Source of the DNA: Auanema rhodensis
Lineage: Eukaryota; Nematoda; Chromadorea; Rhabditida; Rhabditidae
NCBI GenBank assembly: GCA_964057225.1
Contig: OZ059896.1
Coordinates: forward strand, 12,384,501 to 12,448,500
DNA length: 64,000 nucleotides
Direction of reading: 5' to 3'
Under the pieces are notes generated by a model, which had not been told where the DNA came from, did no database searches, and was given only the letters and a program-made list of their open reading frames with translations. The position numbers and the translations under genes were made by a program. Shown here one piece after another: positions 31,145 to 43,761 of the stretch; positions within the stretch are counted from its first letter, which is position 1; every line of letters begins with the position of its first letter.

Positions 31145-32475
31145 ATGGCTAAATTGATAGATTCAAAATCAGCACAAGCCCTTTTACCTAATATCAACTA
31201 TGGTGATATACCAGCGTCGGCATTAGGTGTAGAGTCTACTCGTACTGTACAAGTCCCTTTGAAAAATACGTTTCTTCCTCAAGGACCATGGGAATTTGTT
31301 ATAGCTCAAAATTCCAAATCAATCCTCAATCTGAGAAGATGTTGGTTGAATGTAAAATTTAAAATTGTAACCACAAACGGTGATCCAGTACCAGACAACC
31401 TTGTTTTTGCACCATGTCAACAATTTGCTGCCAGTTTAATACATTCGTATCATTTGAAAATTGATGATGTTAGCGTGTATGACTCTACCGTGAATCATGC
31501 CTATAAAACATATATCGAGAATATTTTAATGTATAGCAACGATGTTAAAGAGAGCAAACTTGCCATATCAGGCTATTATGCTGATAGATATATAGATAAT
31601 GCATCCAGTGCTGGATTTAGAACGCGTCAAGCGCTTGTAAAAAATGACATATTGTGTGAGATGGCTGCTCCCATCAGTATCGACCTATTTAATCAAGAGC
31701 GACTGTTTGTAAACTATTCAAAAATGGAGCTAACTGCGTATCCAAACCGTGATAACTTTTTAATTGACACTCTAGGCTGGAATAACGAAAACAAGGATAC
31801 TACATTAAAGGAGGAGTTTCCAAATATGAAAGTAGATATCAGAGATGTACATTTGCTCATTCAAGAGTTTGATCTAAACGCTGGATTAGCTATGGCTTTA
31901 GAAGATAAACTCGCAAAGGATCGAATACACTACCCCATGACATCAGTGAAAATGATTATTTCATAGAAGGAGGCCGCTTGGATTCACCTAATAATATATT
32001 ATTCACGTCTCACACACCAAAACGTGTTGTAGTAGGTCTTGTTGGCGCACACGCTTATAATGGTACTTTTAAACATTCGCCATTCAACTTTAAACCGTTT
32101 GATTTGAAAAATATATACTTGACGCTCAACAATAGGGTAATACCTATCCGTCCTTATAATTTAGAATGCCGATCTTCCTAGGCCACAGCATATATTGACA
32201 TGCTGGAAGGTTTGGGACTTGGTCGTACAGATTCATCCAATGGTATTACACCAGCAATGTATAAAGCTGGTTTCACATTTTTTGTATTTGATATTAGTCC
32301 TACTGTGCATTCGTCAGAGTTATTTGATGTTATACGACAAGGTAATGTAGCCTTGAAATTGGAATTTGGTCAACAAACGCCGCAAGAAGGCTTATATGCT
32401 ATTGTTTATGCAGAGTATGACTCTATTCTTTCCATTGACAACAATCGTGCTCCATATATTGATACCAGTTTGTAA
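31145..32475 (+). pseudogene. Polinton major capsid protein (double jelly-roll), broken
   Basis: ATG at 31145 opens a 273-codon frame with WEFVIAQNSKSILNLRRCWLNVKF, FAASLIHSYHLKIDDVSVYDSTVNHAYKTYIENILMYS and YADRYIDNA, the hallmarks of the F54H12.2-like Polinton capsid family. A 4-bp deletion near 31952 shifts the frame into 31978-32181, and a TAG at about 32179-32181 (Tyr in P3) separates the last part (32200-32475). Unlike P3 it retains the ~105-residue segment after 'DVSVYD'. Together the three parts would span about 440 residues, the usual family size. Confidence 0.85.
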
Positions 32476-32622
32476 TGTATGTAATAAATTCTTTAAAAGA
32501 TATAAGAATAAAATTTATTAATACAACTATTTTTAAAAATGAATACATGTACAATGATAAAATTTTATAAATACAAATATATACAAGATGATAAAAATTT
32601 ATAAATTCAAATATATTAAAAC
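32476..32622. terminator. shared 3' region of convergent capsid and polymerase genes
   Basis: About 147 bp of AT-rich sequence between the two convergent stops. It contains AATAAA at 32483-32488 after the capsid stop, and further TTTATT words serving the opposite strand, as expected for overlapping polyadenylation signals. Confidence 0.5.
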
Positions 32623-35600
32623 TTATTCACAATAACCGTAGGGTAAAGTACTATAATCTTGTAGATAACAAAGTTTATCCATTACAACTTTAGTACTTTT
32701 TGTCATATCCATTGTGGATATGGCACCGAGTTGCCTCTTTAACAAGGTTGTATTGGTTTTTAAAACCAATTTCTCTCCATCCATAACGAGTCCGCGAACC
32801 AGTCGCTCCATACTTTCAAAGTTTACCACTGATGCTGCCGTGTGGTCCAACGTCTGAAAATTATAAAATTATTTGAAAAGTCAAAGCTCGTACATACCAC
32901 TCCATTTGCCTTTGTTACATACTTTACATCACCAGCTGCATTTACAAGTTTATAACTATAAACTTTTGCTGCTGGTGATACAAACTTGGTCATTGACCAA
33001 CCATCGGGTATTTCAGAGGTTAGTTTACCTAACCATTCACCCTTCATATCCTCAATTGGATCTGGCTCATCCAGGCACCTTTGATAAATTAGTGAATCCG
33101 TGTCTAAATAATGTAAGTTTAAATTGAATACAAAGTATAAAATTACCTGTATACACCAAATTCTTTCCAATTTTCTCCATTGCCTTATACAATAGTAGCC
33201 TTGCATGAGCGGTTGTATAGGCCGCAATAGCTACATTTGTAAAAGGCGGTGGTGGCAAATGTGAATCCTCTGGTACTGTTGTGCAGTACGCAACATTATG
33301 CACAATTTTGAACCCAGTGAGTTCCCTTGCAGGATCAGTAATGATCCTACCAATTTCTGGGTCCTCAACACCAATAATCTTGGTTTGGGCTTTATCAGGT
33401 CTTTGACCCATTTTACCCCAGACACTATAAGCAAATTTGTAATGTATTGTTTTAAAAAGTTTACAAACCTATTTAGCTGCAGTTTGGCAATGCTACGTAT
33501 AACAGCATTCTTTTCAATTTCATTGCTCTCCAGAGCAACACCAGTGTTCTCCTCGTGTTCTTGGAGATATATCACCTGTAAAATTCTATTTAATGTGATA
33601 CTTTTATTAAAACATACCTTTTCTTCCTCTGTCATGTTTGGCTTTGGCCAGCCCGACGCCTCTTGTTTAATTTTTATGTACTTTTGTACAAACTCTTTAA
33701 ACAGGCCGCCTTGTTGCCATTCTTCCCAGTGCCACACCTCATGCACATGAAGCACTTTATAGCCACGTTGTATGGCACACTTGAGCTCAACATGTGTCAC
33801 AGTTAGATGCAGCTTTCTTGCATTTACATCATTTTGGTGCTCACAAGTAACATTTTTACTTTTGACTGCACAAGTGTGGCAGTTTGTAAAAATTAGTTTA
33901 CCGCCAATACGTGTGCCTAATACAGGGTACAGCAAATTTGTGGGTGCAAGCACGTCACATTTTACTAGACCCTCGTAAGGGGCAGCATGCCTCAAAGCTT
34001 TTGAAACCCTCAGTAATCACTTTGGGATTACCTACAGGGTAGTAGGCATCAAAAGCGGTGACATATAGATATAGTGAACAAAAGTCCACATACTCGAGCG
34101 AGTATCTATCCGAAGCTTGTGCCAAAAGCTTATATGTCTTATATGTTTTTCATTGGCCGAAATTTGAGCATTAATTTCGTGCTCCCACACTGTGGTAACA
34201 CTAATGCTTTGGCTTTGAATTGCTTGAAGCCTTTTCATGGTTTTATCATAAACTTCAATTTTTCAAATTAAAATGATTAAAAAAGTCACAATTACCTCTT
34301 CCATTGTTTCACCATTTCTGCCTGGTGCTATAGCGCTCTTGTTGGTGCACTGGGGGCAACCATGGTAAATACAACCATTAATCTACAAAAATTTGCACTT
34401 TTTACATTTATTACAAATTACTCACCTCATAGCCATGATTGGCAACGGGGTCATAAGCATCGAGTAGATAACGATGGCCATCTACTCTCACTGCAAATTC
34501 ACCACCATTAAGCTTATGCATTAATGGGCGGCCCAATCCTTGTTCTAGCCATTTTATATACTTTGTGGCTATTATACTCTGCTTTTGACCGGCATAATAA
34601 CCAGTCTCGGGCAGAATACCCACTTCGTTCTCTTTAATGTGGTTTATTTTCTGTAATATACTGTAATATACTAGTTTTGAAAATGCTTGTATTTTAAAAA
34701 ACTTGCCTGGAATAAAGAGAAACTGACAAATGTCATACATTGTATGACAGGATTCCAGCCAGTGGTGGCGGTGGCCAACTTCATGTACACTTTCATACAG
34801 TTGGTTAAAATACGGACATCTGTCCTACAATATTCCAGAAGCTCCTCATCAAAATCAAACACACTTTGATTACGCTCCTCATACCAAGCATTGAATGAAG
34901 CTAGGTCTTCTGCTTTCATTCTAGCAGTACAATAGTAATGCTTTGGTGGCAAGGATGGTAGCACTTTGCCATAATTTATTGGGTGGTTAAAGAGGTATGG
35001 GAATTGTCTTTTACTCATATCAGGTACACCAAATGCCTTGGGTAACGCTGATAGGGGTAATGGCACTAATAAATAACTATCTTTAAAATATAAATGATTA
35101 AATTTTTGACCTCTTAAAGGCTTGACAACCATGCTTATAATCTTGGTCCTATTTAAAATTGGATCAGGATATATTCCACGGTTTATCAGCCTAGACACCA
35201 AAAAATGTATGTCAACGCGTGAACCATTATGCGCTATCAAAATTGCATTATCATTCTCAACAGAGTTGAGTAACCAATCAAGGAAACGATCTGTTACAGA
35301 CCATTCACTATCACCTTGTTGATACCCAAAATGGCCCTCCTTGGTTGTGCATTTTTCACAGGAATTGGCATCTATACAACTTTCACAAAATTTGTTATAC
35401 ACAACCATATTGGGCCATTGTTCATCTGCATATTCATGAACATTTGTACCGCTTTTTAACACAACCGTTTCAAAGTCATAAAAAATAATCTTAAACAAGT
35501 GAGCATTACACTTGTAAAGATGTTAAATACAAACCTTGTATTTTTCTTGCCTCTTTTTTAACTGATCCTTCTTCTTGTCGTTAGGTGGGACCCAACAACA

Positions 35601-36785
35601 AGAATGATCTTCAGGCTTTGTTTGCCCACACTTTTTGCAAAATTTCTCATTGCAATTGTGCGGTCTATCAGCACGTACTCTGTGATAATGATCACAGTTT
35701 TCACATGTCTGAATTTAGTCTTGTTAAATTTTATATATATTTTTCAAATTACCTTAAACATTCGACATGTTTTTCTAATATGCCTGTCAAAGCATTGACG
35801 AGTGTTAAACAAAACTCTACAACTATCACATCTTATGCTACTTTCAACCACATTTTCCATCGAATTACATTTTAAGGTGTGGCATTTCTTACACTTGGCT
35901 TTACATCTATGCAACACTGTTTTGTAAGTTTATTTACAGTGTTGGCATATAATACCATCAAAGCTGTGATCTACTACAAGTTGTAATATAGTCATAATGA
36001 TTATTTCGGTAGCCTTGTGTTACCACTTTGCTAGCCGTTTCATTAAAGATACGCTGAATAGCGTACATACGCTATCCAGGTGGCCAAGCGTATACTACAA
36101 ACTTATAGTCTGTATTACAACTTGCAATAATATTCAAATGGTTCAAATTATAATTTGGTAAATGTACAGAAATACCACACCTATTTAATAAATTGATATG
36201 ATGTGGTTGATTTGGCAACAAGATGTAGTTGCGACGAAGATTTTGAATCCTCCGCTTCTCAATAACATCTTCTGCTGCCTCTTCATTGGCTTTCCACATT
36301 CCCAGAACTGCTGCTCTAGCCAGGCAATGAGTGTCAGTGTTTTCATTTGTGCCAGGTATTTTAAGTTCGGCATCAAAATAGAAACCAACTCTACCTTCAC
36401 CAGGCATCAGGCTTGGCTGCACCGGTCTTTCATCAAACACATACATTTCAATATTCATTGCCTGGCTAATTACAGCCTCTCGCTTTGATTGCTGCACCTT
36501 GCTGATGGCATTCATGATGGCAATGCCATCCAAATGCTCCCTTCTACGGAAATCCATAAATATGGATCCCTTTTCAAAGGATGGATGCTCTATTGATAGA
36601 CAAAATAGTGCTTTTTGTTTATCTGGCACACCACTTTCAGCAAGGCACCGATCAAGGAACTCATTAAATAGCCGCGGCATGACAACATGCATTGCTTCAT
36701 CAATAGATTCCAAGTGTGGGAACGTGAGCGATCTAACGACCACGTTGGTGAACCGACCAGTGCGTTTTATGCGTCGGTGTGACCA
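32623..36785 (-). pseudogene. POLB: Polinton protein-primed DNA polymerase B (P2), broken
   Basis: Family-B polymerase split by the same small introns as the P3 gene. Motifs, 5' to 3': N-terminal domain (36072-36743), Cys-rich finger region, Exo I IIFYDFETV, Exo II AHNGSRVDIHF (Val where P3 has Phe), Exo III YCRTDVRIL, palm motif A degraded to CSLYLY (P3 has SLYPY), and motif C LDTDSLIY. Lesions include TAG at 36072-36074, a 2-bp deletion plus stop in the finger region (about 35925-35965), and loss of about 75 bp before motif A (near 34160). The N-terminal exons present in P3 (38182-38602) are missing on this side. Confidence 0.85.
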
Positions 36786-37132
36786 CTATAATACACACTT
36801 TTTCTAATGGTTATACGCTTTTAGTTTAAATATAAATAATTTTTGTTTATAACTTTAAATAAATTTACTTTTCTTTAAATTATTTTTATATGCTTTTATT
36901 AAAAATAAATAGCATTTGATTTTTAAATATAAAGATTTTGTTTTTCAACTTTGAAAAAACTTTTATAAACATTTGTTAATGTTAAAAAATAAATGAGAAG
37001 GTCAAGATGGTGTTTTATTATTTTACTAGTTCAAAATGTTTGAAATATTTATAATTTGTAAGAATTCGAAATTGGTTTAAAGAAAGATATATAGTGAGAT
37101 GAAATGTAATGTAATGTAATCAGTGGAACACA
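36786..37132. other. AT-rich junction between P2 and P3
   Basis: More than 300 bp of A+T-rich sequence with no ORF and no recognisable terminus. The left part adjoins a splice acceptor (TATAG at 36786-36790 on the minus strand), so it should be POLB intron 4 of P2. The P2/P3 boundary lies somewhere before the first dyad at 37133. Confidence 0.45.
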
Positions 37133-37947
37133 TATCGAAGGTTAATTCGATAAGAACGATATGAAATACAAAAGTTAATGGAACACATATCGAAGGTTAA
37201 TTCGATAAGAACGATATGAAATACAAAAGTTAATGGAACACATATCGAAGGTTAATTCGATAAGATCGTTAAAACAGGTGCACTGACCCACACAAGAACC
37301 ACATGGCAAACGTTTTGTTCATAAAAAGATGATAAATAGCTGTACACCACATGTACCAAGTTGTCTAATATTTTTAAATTACATGAAAGTATAGTTTAAA
37401 GAACCTTTTTTTTTAAATTTTATATTAGTATATTCTAATATACTAACTCAATAAAACACATATCGAAGGTTAATTCGATAGGATTCACAAACAATTGTGT
37501 TGTTTCCAATGGAACACATATCGAAGATTAATTCGATAATATCGTTAAAACAGGTGCGCTGACCCACACATGTACCACATGGCAAAAGTTTTGTTTATAA
37601 AAATATGATAAATAGCTGTACAGCACAAGTACCCATAACGCTAAAGAATACTTACTATGCCAAGGGGTCATGGGTATATACTTTTTAGTATCAAAAATGT
37701 TAATGGAACACATATCGAATATCAATTCGATAAGATTGGTGAAACAGATACGTTGACCTACAATGAACCAAATGGCAAAGCACTTTTTCATTAAAGTATA
37801 ACAAATAGCTGTATAGCATATGCATCAAGATTTCTAATACTCTCAAATTACGTGGAAAGAAGAGTATATAGAAAAAGTTTTAGTGTGTATATTACTAATA
37901 TTCTAATACACTAACTCAAAGAACACATATCGAAGATTAATTCGATA
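37133..37947 (+). repeat. Polinton P3 left-end dyad array
   Basis: Seven copies of TATCGAAGGTTAATTCGATA or close variants are at 37133, 37188, 37243, 37461, 37519, 37713 and 37928 (20 bp each); the first three repeat at exactly 55 bp. Each is preceded by (G)AACACA. Between later copies are longer repeats with GGTGCGCTGACC and AATAGCTGTAC. Confidence 0.92.
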
Positions 37948-38181
37948 AGATTGTTGAAACCGGTGCGCTGACCACAACAATACATGCGTATTTATTAACA
38001 ACGGATTGGCAACTGCCACTGTTGACAGCTGTAATATGATACAATGTTGAGTGTTGGCAACATTGTTACGTGACAATAAAACAACTGACTGTTCTTGCAA
38101 TGAAGTGTAATATAAATGTGTAAAATGAAATATGGATAGCTACCTCTCAGAGTTTGCATAATTTTATTCTAACAAGATACA

Positions 38182-41100
38182 ATGGCTGCTAACAGGTTGT
38201 GTTTTTTCCTATCTTTTTTTTTTTAATTAAAATATTTATTTTCAGTTATAAGCGTGTATGTGAAGAGTTGGGGTTCGATTATGAGGAAATTTATCAACTC
38301 AGGTAATTTAACAATATTTTTAAAATATACATCTTTGTTTTTTTTTTTAGTAAGCGCATAAAACTTACCGAGAGTGGTGGTGTTGAGCTGTGTGACCCCG
38401 CAATAACCACTTCCAATAGTGGTCCCTCGTCATCAAGGGTTATTGAAGTTATCACCTTGGATGACAGCGATAATGAGTAAGCTATCATATAATGAAAAAG
38501 CATGGAATTTTTTTTCTCAGAGAATGGAATCCCGAGATGCCATCAACTAGTGGAGAACAATTAGGAGGCGGTTCATCCTTCAACGATGTTTGTCAAATAA
38601 AGGTACGAGCTTTTAACCTTTTTTTTTCATGTTACAATTCTTTTCACTCTATATCTTTTATTTGATTACATATTTTGAGCAATTTTGAATTCTGCCATTT
38701 ATTTTTGAACAAATCATCATACATTTGGTGGCTTTTTGAAAAATAAAATAAAATCTTATCCCAAATCCATGCCATAATTTCATTTTTTAAATTTTTAATC
38801 ATTAAAAAAAAACATTTAAATTTCAATATTGTGATGCTCAAAAACTGAAACATGAAATTGATTAATATTTTCTAAGCCATTTCACTTCATCTCTTTTATT
38901 TAATCACATATCTTGAACAAATTTAAATTTCTATCACTTTTTCATAATTTCGTTTATTAAATTTTTAATCACTAAAAAACATTTAAATTTCAATATTGTG
39001 ATGCTCAAAAACTGAAACATTTTAATATTTTGTAATTTTTAAACCATTTCACTTCATCTCTTTTATTTATATATATTTTAAACAATTTTATAATTCTACT
39101 ATTATTTAATTTTTATTTATTAAATTTTTAAACATTAAAAAAAAATTGATGCTCAAAAACTGAAACATTTAAATATTTTGTATTTTTCTAATCGTTTTGA
39201 AACAAACTAAACATATATTTGAAAACATTTCAATTAAATAAAAAATAACGACTATAACAAACAAAGAGACATAATAATTTTAAGCAAAAGATGAAACAAT
39301 TCATATATATTCTTAAAACTATATTTTTTTAAACTTTTAAAAATAAAAATAAAAAAAAAGCATGTAAACTGTTATAAATGTTGTTTATTATAGTGGTCAC
39401 ACCGGCGCATAAAACGCACCGGTCGTTTTACCAACGTGGTCGTTCGATCGCTCACGTTCCCACACTTGGAAAATGTTGATGAACCAATGCATGTTATCAT
39501 GCCGCGGTTATTCAACGAATTCCTTGATCGTTGTCTTGCTGAAAGCGGTGTGCCTGATAAGCAAAAAGCCTTATTTTGTTTATCAATTGAGCACCCTTCC
39601 TTTGAAAAGGGCTCCATATTTATGGACTTTCGTAGAAGGGAGCTTCTGGATGGCGTAGTAATTATGAATGCCATCAGCAAGGTGCAGCAATCAAAACGAG
39701 AGGCTGTGATCAGCCAGGCAATGAATATTGAAATGTATGTGTTTGATGAAAGGCCAGCGCAGCCAACCCTGATGCCGGGTGAAGGTAGAGTCGGGTATTA
39801 TTTTGACCCCGAACTCAAAATACCTGGAACCATTGCCAACACTGACTCACATTGTCTGGCTAGATCAGCAGTTGTGGGAATGTGAAAAGCTGACGAGCTG
39901 GCCACTGAAGATGGCGATGAGAAGCGAAGGCTGCATAACCTTCGTCGCAATTACATCTTATTGCCAAATCAGCCACACCATATCAATTTATTAAATAGGT
40001 GTGGTATTTCTGTAGATTTATAAAATTATAATTTAATTCATTTAAACATTATTGCCAGCTGTAATACAAACTATAAGTTTGTAGTATATGCTAGACCGCC
40101 TGGACAGCGTATGTACACTATCCAGAAAATATTTAATGAAGCGGCTAGCAAATTGGTAACACTAGGTTACCGAAATAATCACTATGATTGTATTACAGCT
40201 GGTAGTCGTTCGAAAATTTTTGATGGTATTATATGTCAACACTGTAACTTATCTTACAATACAGTGTTGCACAGATGTAAAGCCAAATGTAAAAAATGCC
40301 ACACCTATAATTGTAATGCGATGGAGAATGTGGTTGAGAGTAGCGTGAGGTGTGATAGTTGTAGAGTTTTGTTTAAAACTCAACAATGCTTCGATAGGCA
40401 TTTGCGAAAAGCCTGCCGAAAATTCAAGGTATTTTGTGAAAATTTAAAGTTGTACATAACAAGCTTAAATTCAGACATGTGTGGCGTGTGATCACTATCA
40501 CATGGTCCGTGCTGATAGACCGCACAATTGCAATGAAAAATTCTGCAAAAAGTGCGGTCAGACAAAGCCTGAAGAGCACTCTTGTTGTTGGGTTCCACCT
40601 AACGACAAGAAGAAGGCTCAACTAAAAAAGAAGCAAGAAAAGTTCAAGGTTTGTATTTAACATCTTTACAAGTGTAATGCTTACTTGTTTAAGATTATAT
40701 TTTATGACTTTGAAACAGTTGTGTTAAAAAACGGCACAAATGTTCATGAATATGCAGATGAACAATGGCCCAATATGGTTGTGTATAACAAATTTTGTGA
40801 AAGTTGTATAGATGCCAATTCCTGTGAAAAATGCACAACCAAGGAGGGCCATTTTGGGTACCAACAAGGTGATAGTGAATGGTCTGTAACAGATCGTTTC
40901 CTTGATTGGTTACTCAACTTTTCTGAGAATGATAATTCTATTGTGATTGCGCACAACGGGTCGCGCTTTGACATACATTTCTTGGTGTCTAGGCTGATAA
41001 ACCGTGGAATATATCCTGACCCCATTTTAAATGGGACCAAGATTATTAGCATGGTTGTCAAGCCTTTAAGAGGTCAAAACTTTAACCATTTATGTTTTAA

Positions 41101-43623
41101 AGATAGTTATTTACTAGTGCCTTTACCCTTATCAGCGTTACCCAAGGCATTTGGTGTACCTGATATGAGTAAAAGACAATTCCCATACCTCTTTAACCAC
41201 CCAATAAATTATGGCAAAGTGCTACCATCCTTGCCACCAAAGCATTACTATTGTACTGCTAGAATGAAAGCAGAAGACCTTGCTTCATTCAATATTTGGT
41301 ATGAGGAGCGTAATCAAAGTGTGTTTGATTTTGATGAGGAGCTTCTGGAATATTGTAGGACAGATGTCCGTATTTTAACCAACTGTATGAAAGTGTACAT
41401 GAAGTTGGCCACCGCCACCACTGGCTGGAATCCTGTCATACAATGTATGACATTTGCCAGTTTCTCTTTATTCCAGGCAAGTTTTTTAAAATACAAGCAT
41501 TTTCAAAACTAGTATATTACAGTTGAAAATGAACCACATTAAAGAGAACCAAGTGGGTATTCTGCCTGAGACTGGTTATTATGCCGGCCAGAAGCAAAGT
41601 ATAGTTGCCATAAAATACATAAAATGGTTAGAATACGGATTAGGCCGCCCATTAATGCATAAGCTTAATGGTGGTGAATTTGTTGTGCGAGTAGATGGCC
41701 AACGCTATCTACTTGATGCTTATGACAGTGTGGCTAATCACGGCTATGAGGTGAGTAATTTGTAATAAATGTAAAAAATGAAAATTTTTGTAGTTTAATG
41801 GCTGTATTTATCATGGTTGCCCCCATTGCACCAACAAGACTGCTATTGCACCAGGCAGAAATGGTGAAACAATGGAAGAGGTAAGCAATACTTTTTTTAA
41901 TCATTTTAAGCTGAAACATTTAGGTTTATGAAAAAACCATGAAAAGGCTTGAGGCTATTCAAAGCCAGGGCATTAGTGTAACCACTGTGTGGGAACACGA
42001 AATTACTGCTCAAATGTCATCAAATGAGCAAATGGCAAATTTTATGAAGGACACTGAGGTTGTAACTCGATTGGCACCTCGAGATGCCTTCACCGGCGGC
42101 CGAACTCAAACATATAAGCTTCTGGCCCAAGTTTTGGATAGATACTCACTAGAGTATGTGGACTTTTGTTCACTTTATCCATATGTAACGGCATTTGATG
42201 CCTATTACCCTGTGGGTAATCCTAAAGTGATTACTGAGGGCTTTGAGAGTTTTGAGGCATGCTGCCCATACAAGGGCCTTATGAAATGTGACGTGCTTGC
42301 ACCCACAAATTTGTTGTATCCTGTATTAGGAACACGCATAGGCGGTAAATTAATTTTTACAAACTGCCGCACATGTGCAAACAGTGGCAAAAATGTAACA
42401 TGCCCGCACCAAGATGATGAAGACGCTCGAAAGCTGCATCTGACTGTAACGCATGTAGAGCTCGAATGTGTCATACAGCGTGGCTACAAAGTGCTTCATG
42501 TTTATGAGGTTTGGCACTGGGATGAATGGCAGCAAGGAGGCCTATTCAAGGATTTTGTACAAAAGTACATAAAAATTAAGCAAGAGGCATCGGGCTGGCC
42601 TAAGCCGAATATGACAGAGGCTGAAAAGGTATGTGTCATGAAAAGTATGGCATTAAATAACATTTTACAGCTAAAATATCTCCAAGAGCACGAGGAGAAC
42701 ACTGGTGTTGCTCTGGAGAGCAGCAAAATTGAAAAGAATGCGGCCATGCGTAGCATTGCCAAACTACAGCTGAATAGGTATGTAAACTTTTAAAAATAAA
42801 AAATTACAAATTTGCTTATAGTGTATGGGGTAAAATGGGTCAAAGACCGGATAAAGCCCAAACCAAGATTATTGGTGTTGAGGATCCTGAAATTGGTAGG
42901 ATCATAACTGATCCTGCAAGGGAACTCACGGGCTTCAAAATTGTGGACGATGTGGCGTACTGTACAACAGTGCCAGAAGACTCACACTTGGCACCAGCGC
43001 CGTTTACAAATGTAGCCATAGCGGCTTATACAACCGCTCATGCAAGGCTACTATTGTATAAGGCAATGGAAAAAATTGGAAAGAACTTGGTGTATACAGG
43101 TAATTTTATACTTTGTATACAATTTAAACGTACATCATTTAGACACCGATTCTCTAATTTATTTAAAATGCCTCGATCAGCCTGATCCAATTGAGGATAT
43201 GAAGGGTGAATGGTTAGGTAAACTAACCTCAGAAATACCCGATGGATGATCAATGACCAAATTTGTTTCACCAGCTGCAAAAGTTTATAGTTATGAGCTA
43301 GTAAATGCAGCTGGCCAGGTCAAGTATATCACCAAGGCAAAGGGAGTGGTAAGTATAAAAATATATTATTGAGAAACTTTTTAAAATTACAGACGCTGGA
43401 CCACACGGCAGCCACCGTGGTAAACTATCAAAGTATGGAACGATTGGTTCGAGGACTCGTGATGGATGGAGAAAAATTGGTTTTAAAAACCAAAACAACG
43501 TTATTAAAGAGGCAGCTTGGTGCCATATCCACGATGGACATGACAAAGAGTACCAAGGTCGTAATGGATAAACTTTGTTATCTAGACGATTTTAGTACTT
43601 TACCCTATGGTTATTGTGAATAA
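38182..43623 (+). pseudogene. POLB: Polinton DNA polymerase B (P3), 14 exons, three nonsense changes
   Basis: Inferred exons: 38182-38195, 38246-38302, 38351-38476, 38521-38602, 39394-40428, 40475-40648, 40694-41476, 41523-41750, 41794-41880, 41924-42628, 42671-42777, 42822-43099, 43143-43348, 43393-43623. Introns are 42-55 bp except intron 4 (791 bp); intron 7 is GC-AG (AG/GCAAGT). Most junctions recur in P2 or at 51935-52302. The first four exons join exon 5 in frame and carry RVIEVITLDDSD, a SUMO-interaction-like motif. Later come Cys-rich fingers, Exo I FYDFETV, Exo II AHNGSRFDIHF, Exo III YCRTDVRIL, motif A DFCSLYPY, KMGQR and motif C TDTDS. Stops at 39883 (Trp in P2), 40021 and 43247 (Trp in P2) inactivate it. 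Confidence 0.85.
38633..39185. repeat. degenerate tandem repeat inside POLB intron 4
   Basis: Three successive blocks share TTTCACTTCATCTCTTTTATTT at the start and GATGCTCAAAAACTGAAACA at the end, with blocks shortening from about 240 to 140 bp. AT-rich, no ORF. Confidence 0.7.
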
Positions 43624-43761
43624 TTTTTAATATATTTGAATTTATAAATTTTATTATTGCGTGTATATTTGTATATGGTTGTATTTATAGATTTTTATGT
43701 ATAGTTGTATTAATAAATTTTATTCTTCTCATCAAATGTTTTAAAGAGTTTATTACATACA
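43624..43761. terminator. shared 3' region of P3 polymerase and capsid genes
   Basis: Short AT-rich gap between convergent stop codons, as at 32476-32622 in P2, with TTTATT/AATAAA words on both strands. No ORF. Confidence 0.45.

Larger units (their letters stand above)
29173..37100 (-). mobile_element. Polinton/Maverick P2, reverse orientation, internally deleted
   Basis: Gene order is TIR, Cys-rich gene (+), pVI-like fragment (+), major capsid (+), POLB (-). This is the reverse of P3 with the block from integrase to the N-terminus of the pVI-like gene deleted (junction near 30905). The outer TIR is lost at 29172 against the BEL palindrome. The right end past POLB exon 5 is AT-rich and fades into P3. 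Only the Cys-rich gene is intact. Confidence 0.82.

Noticed and set aside
36198..36488. Antisense ORFs over polymerase and capsid genes
   Set aside because: They overlap clear polymerase or capsid coding sequence on the other strand and have no recognisable content.
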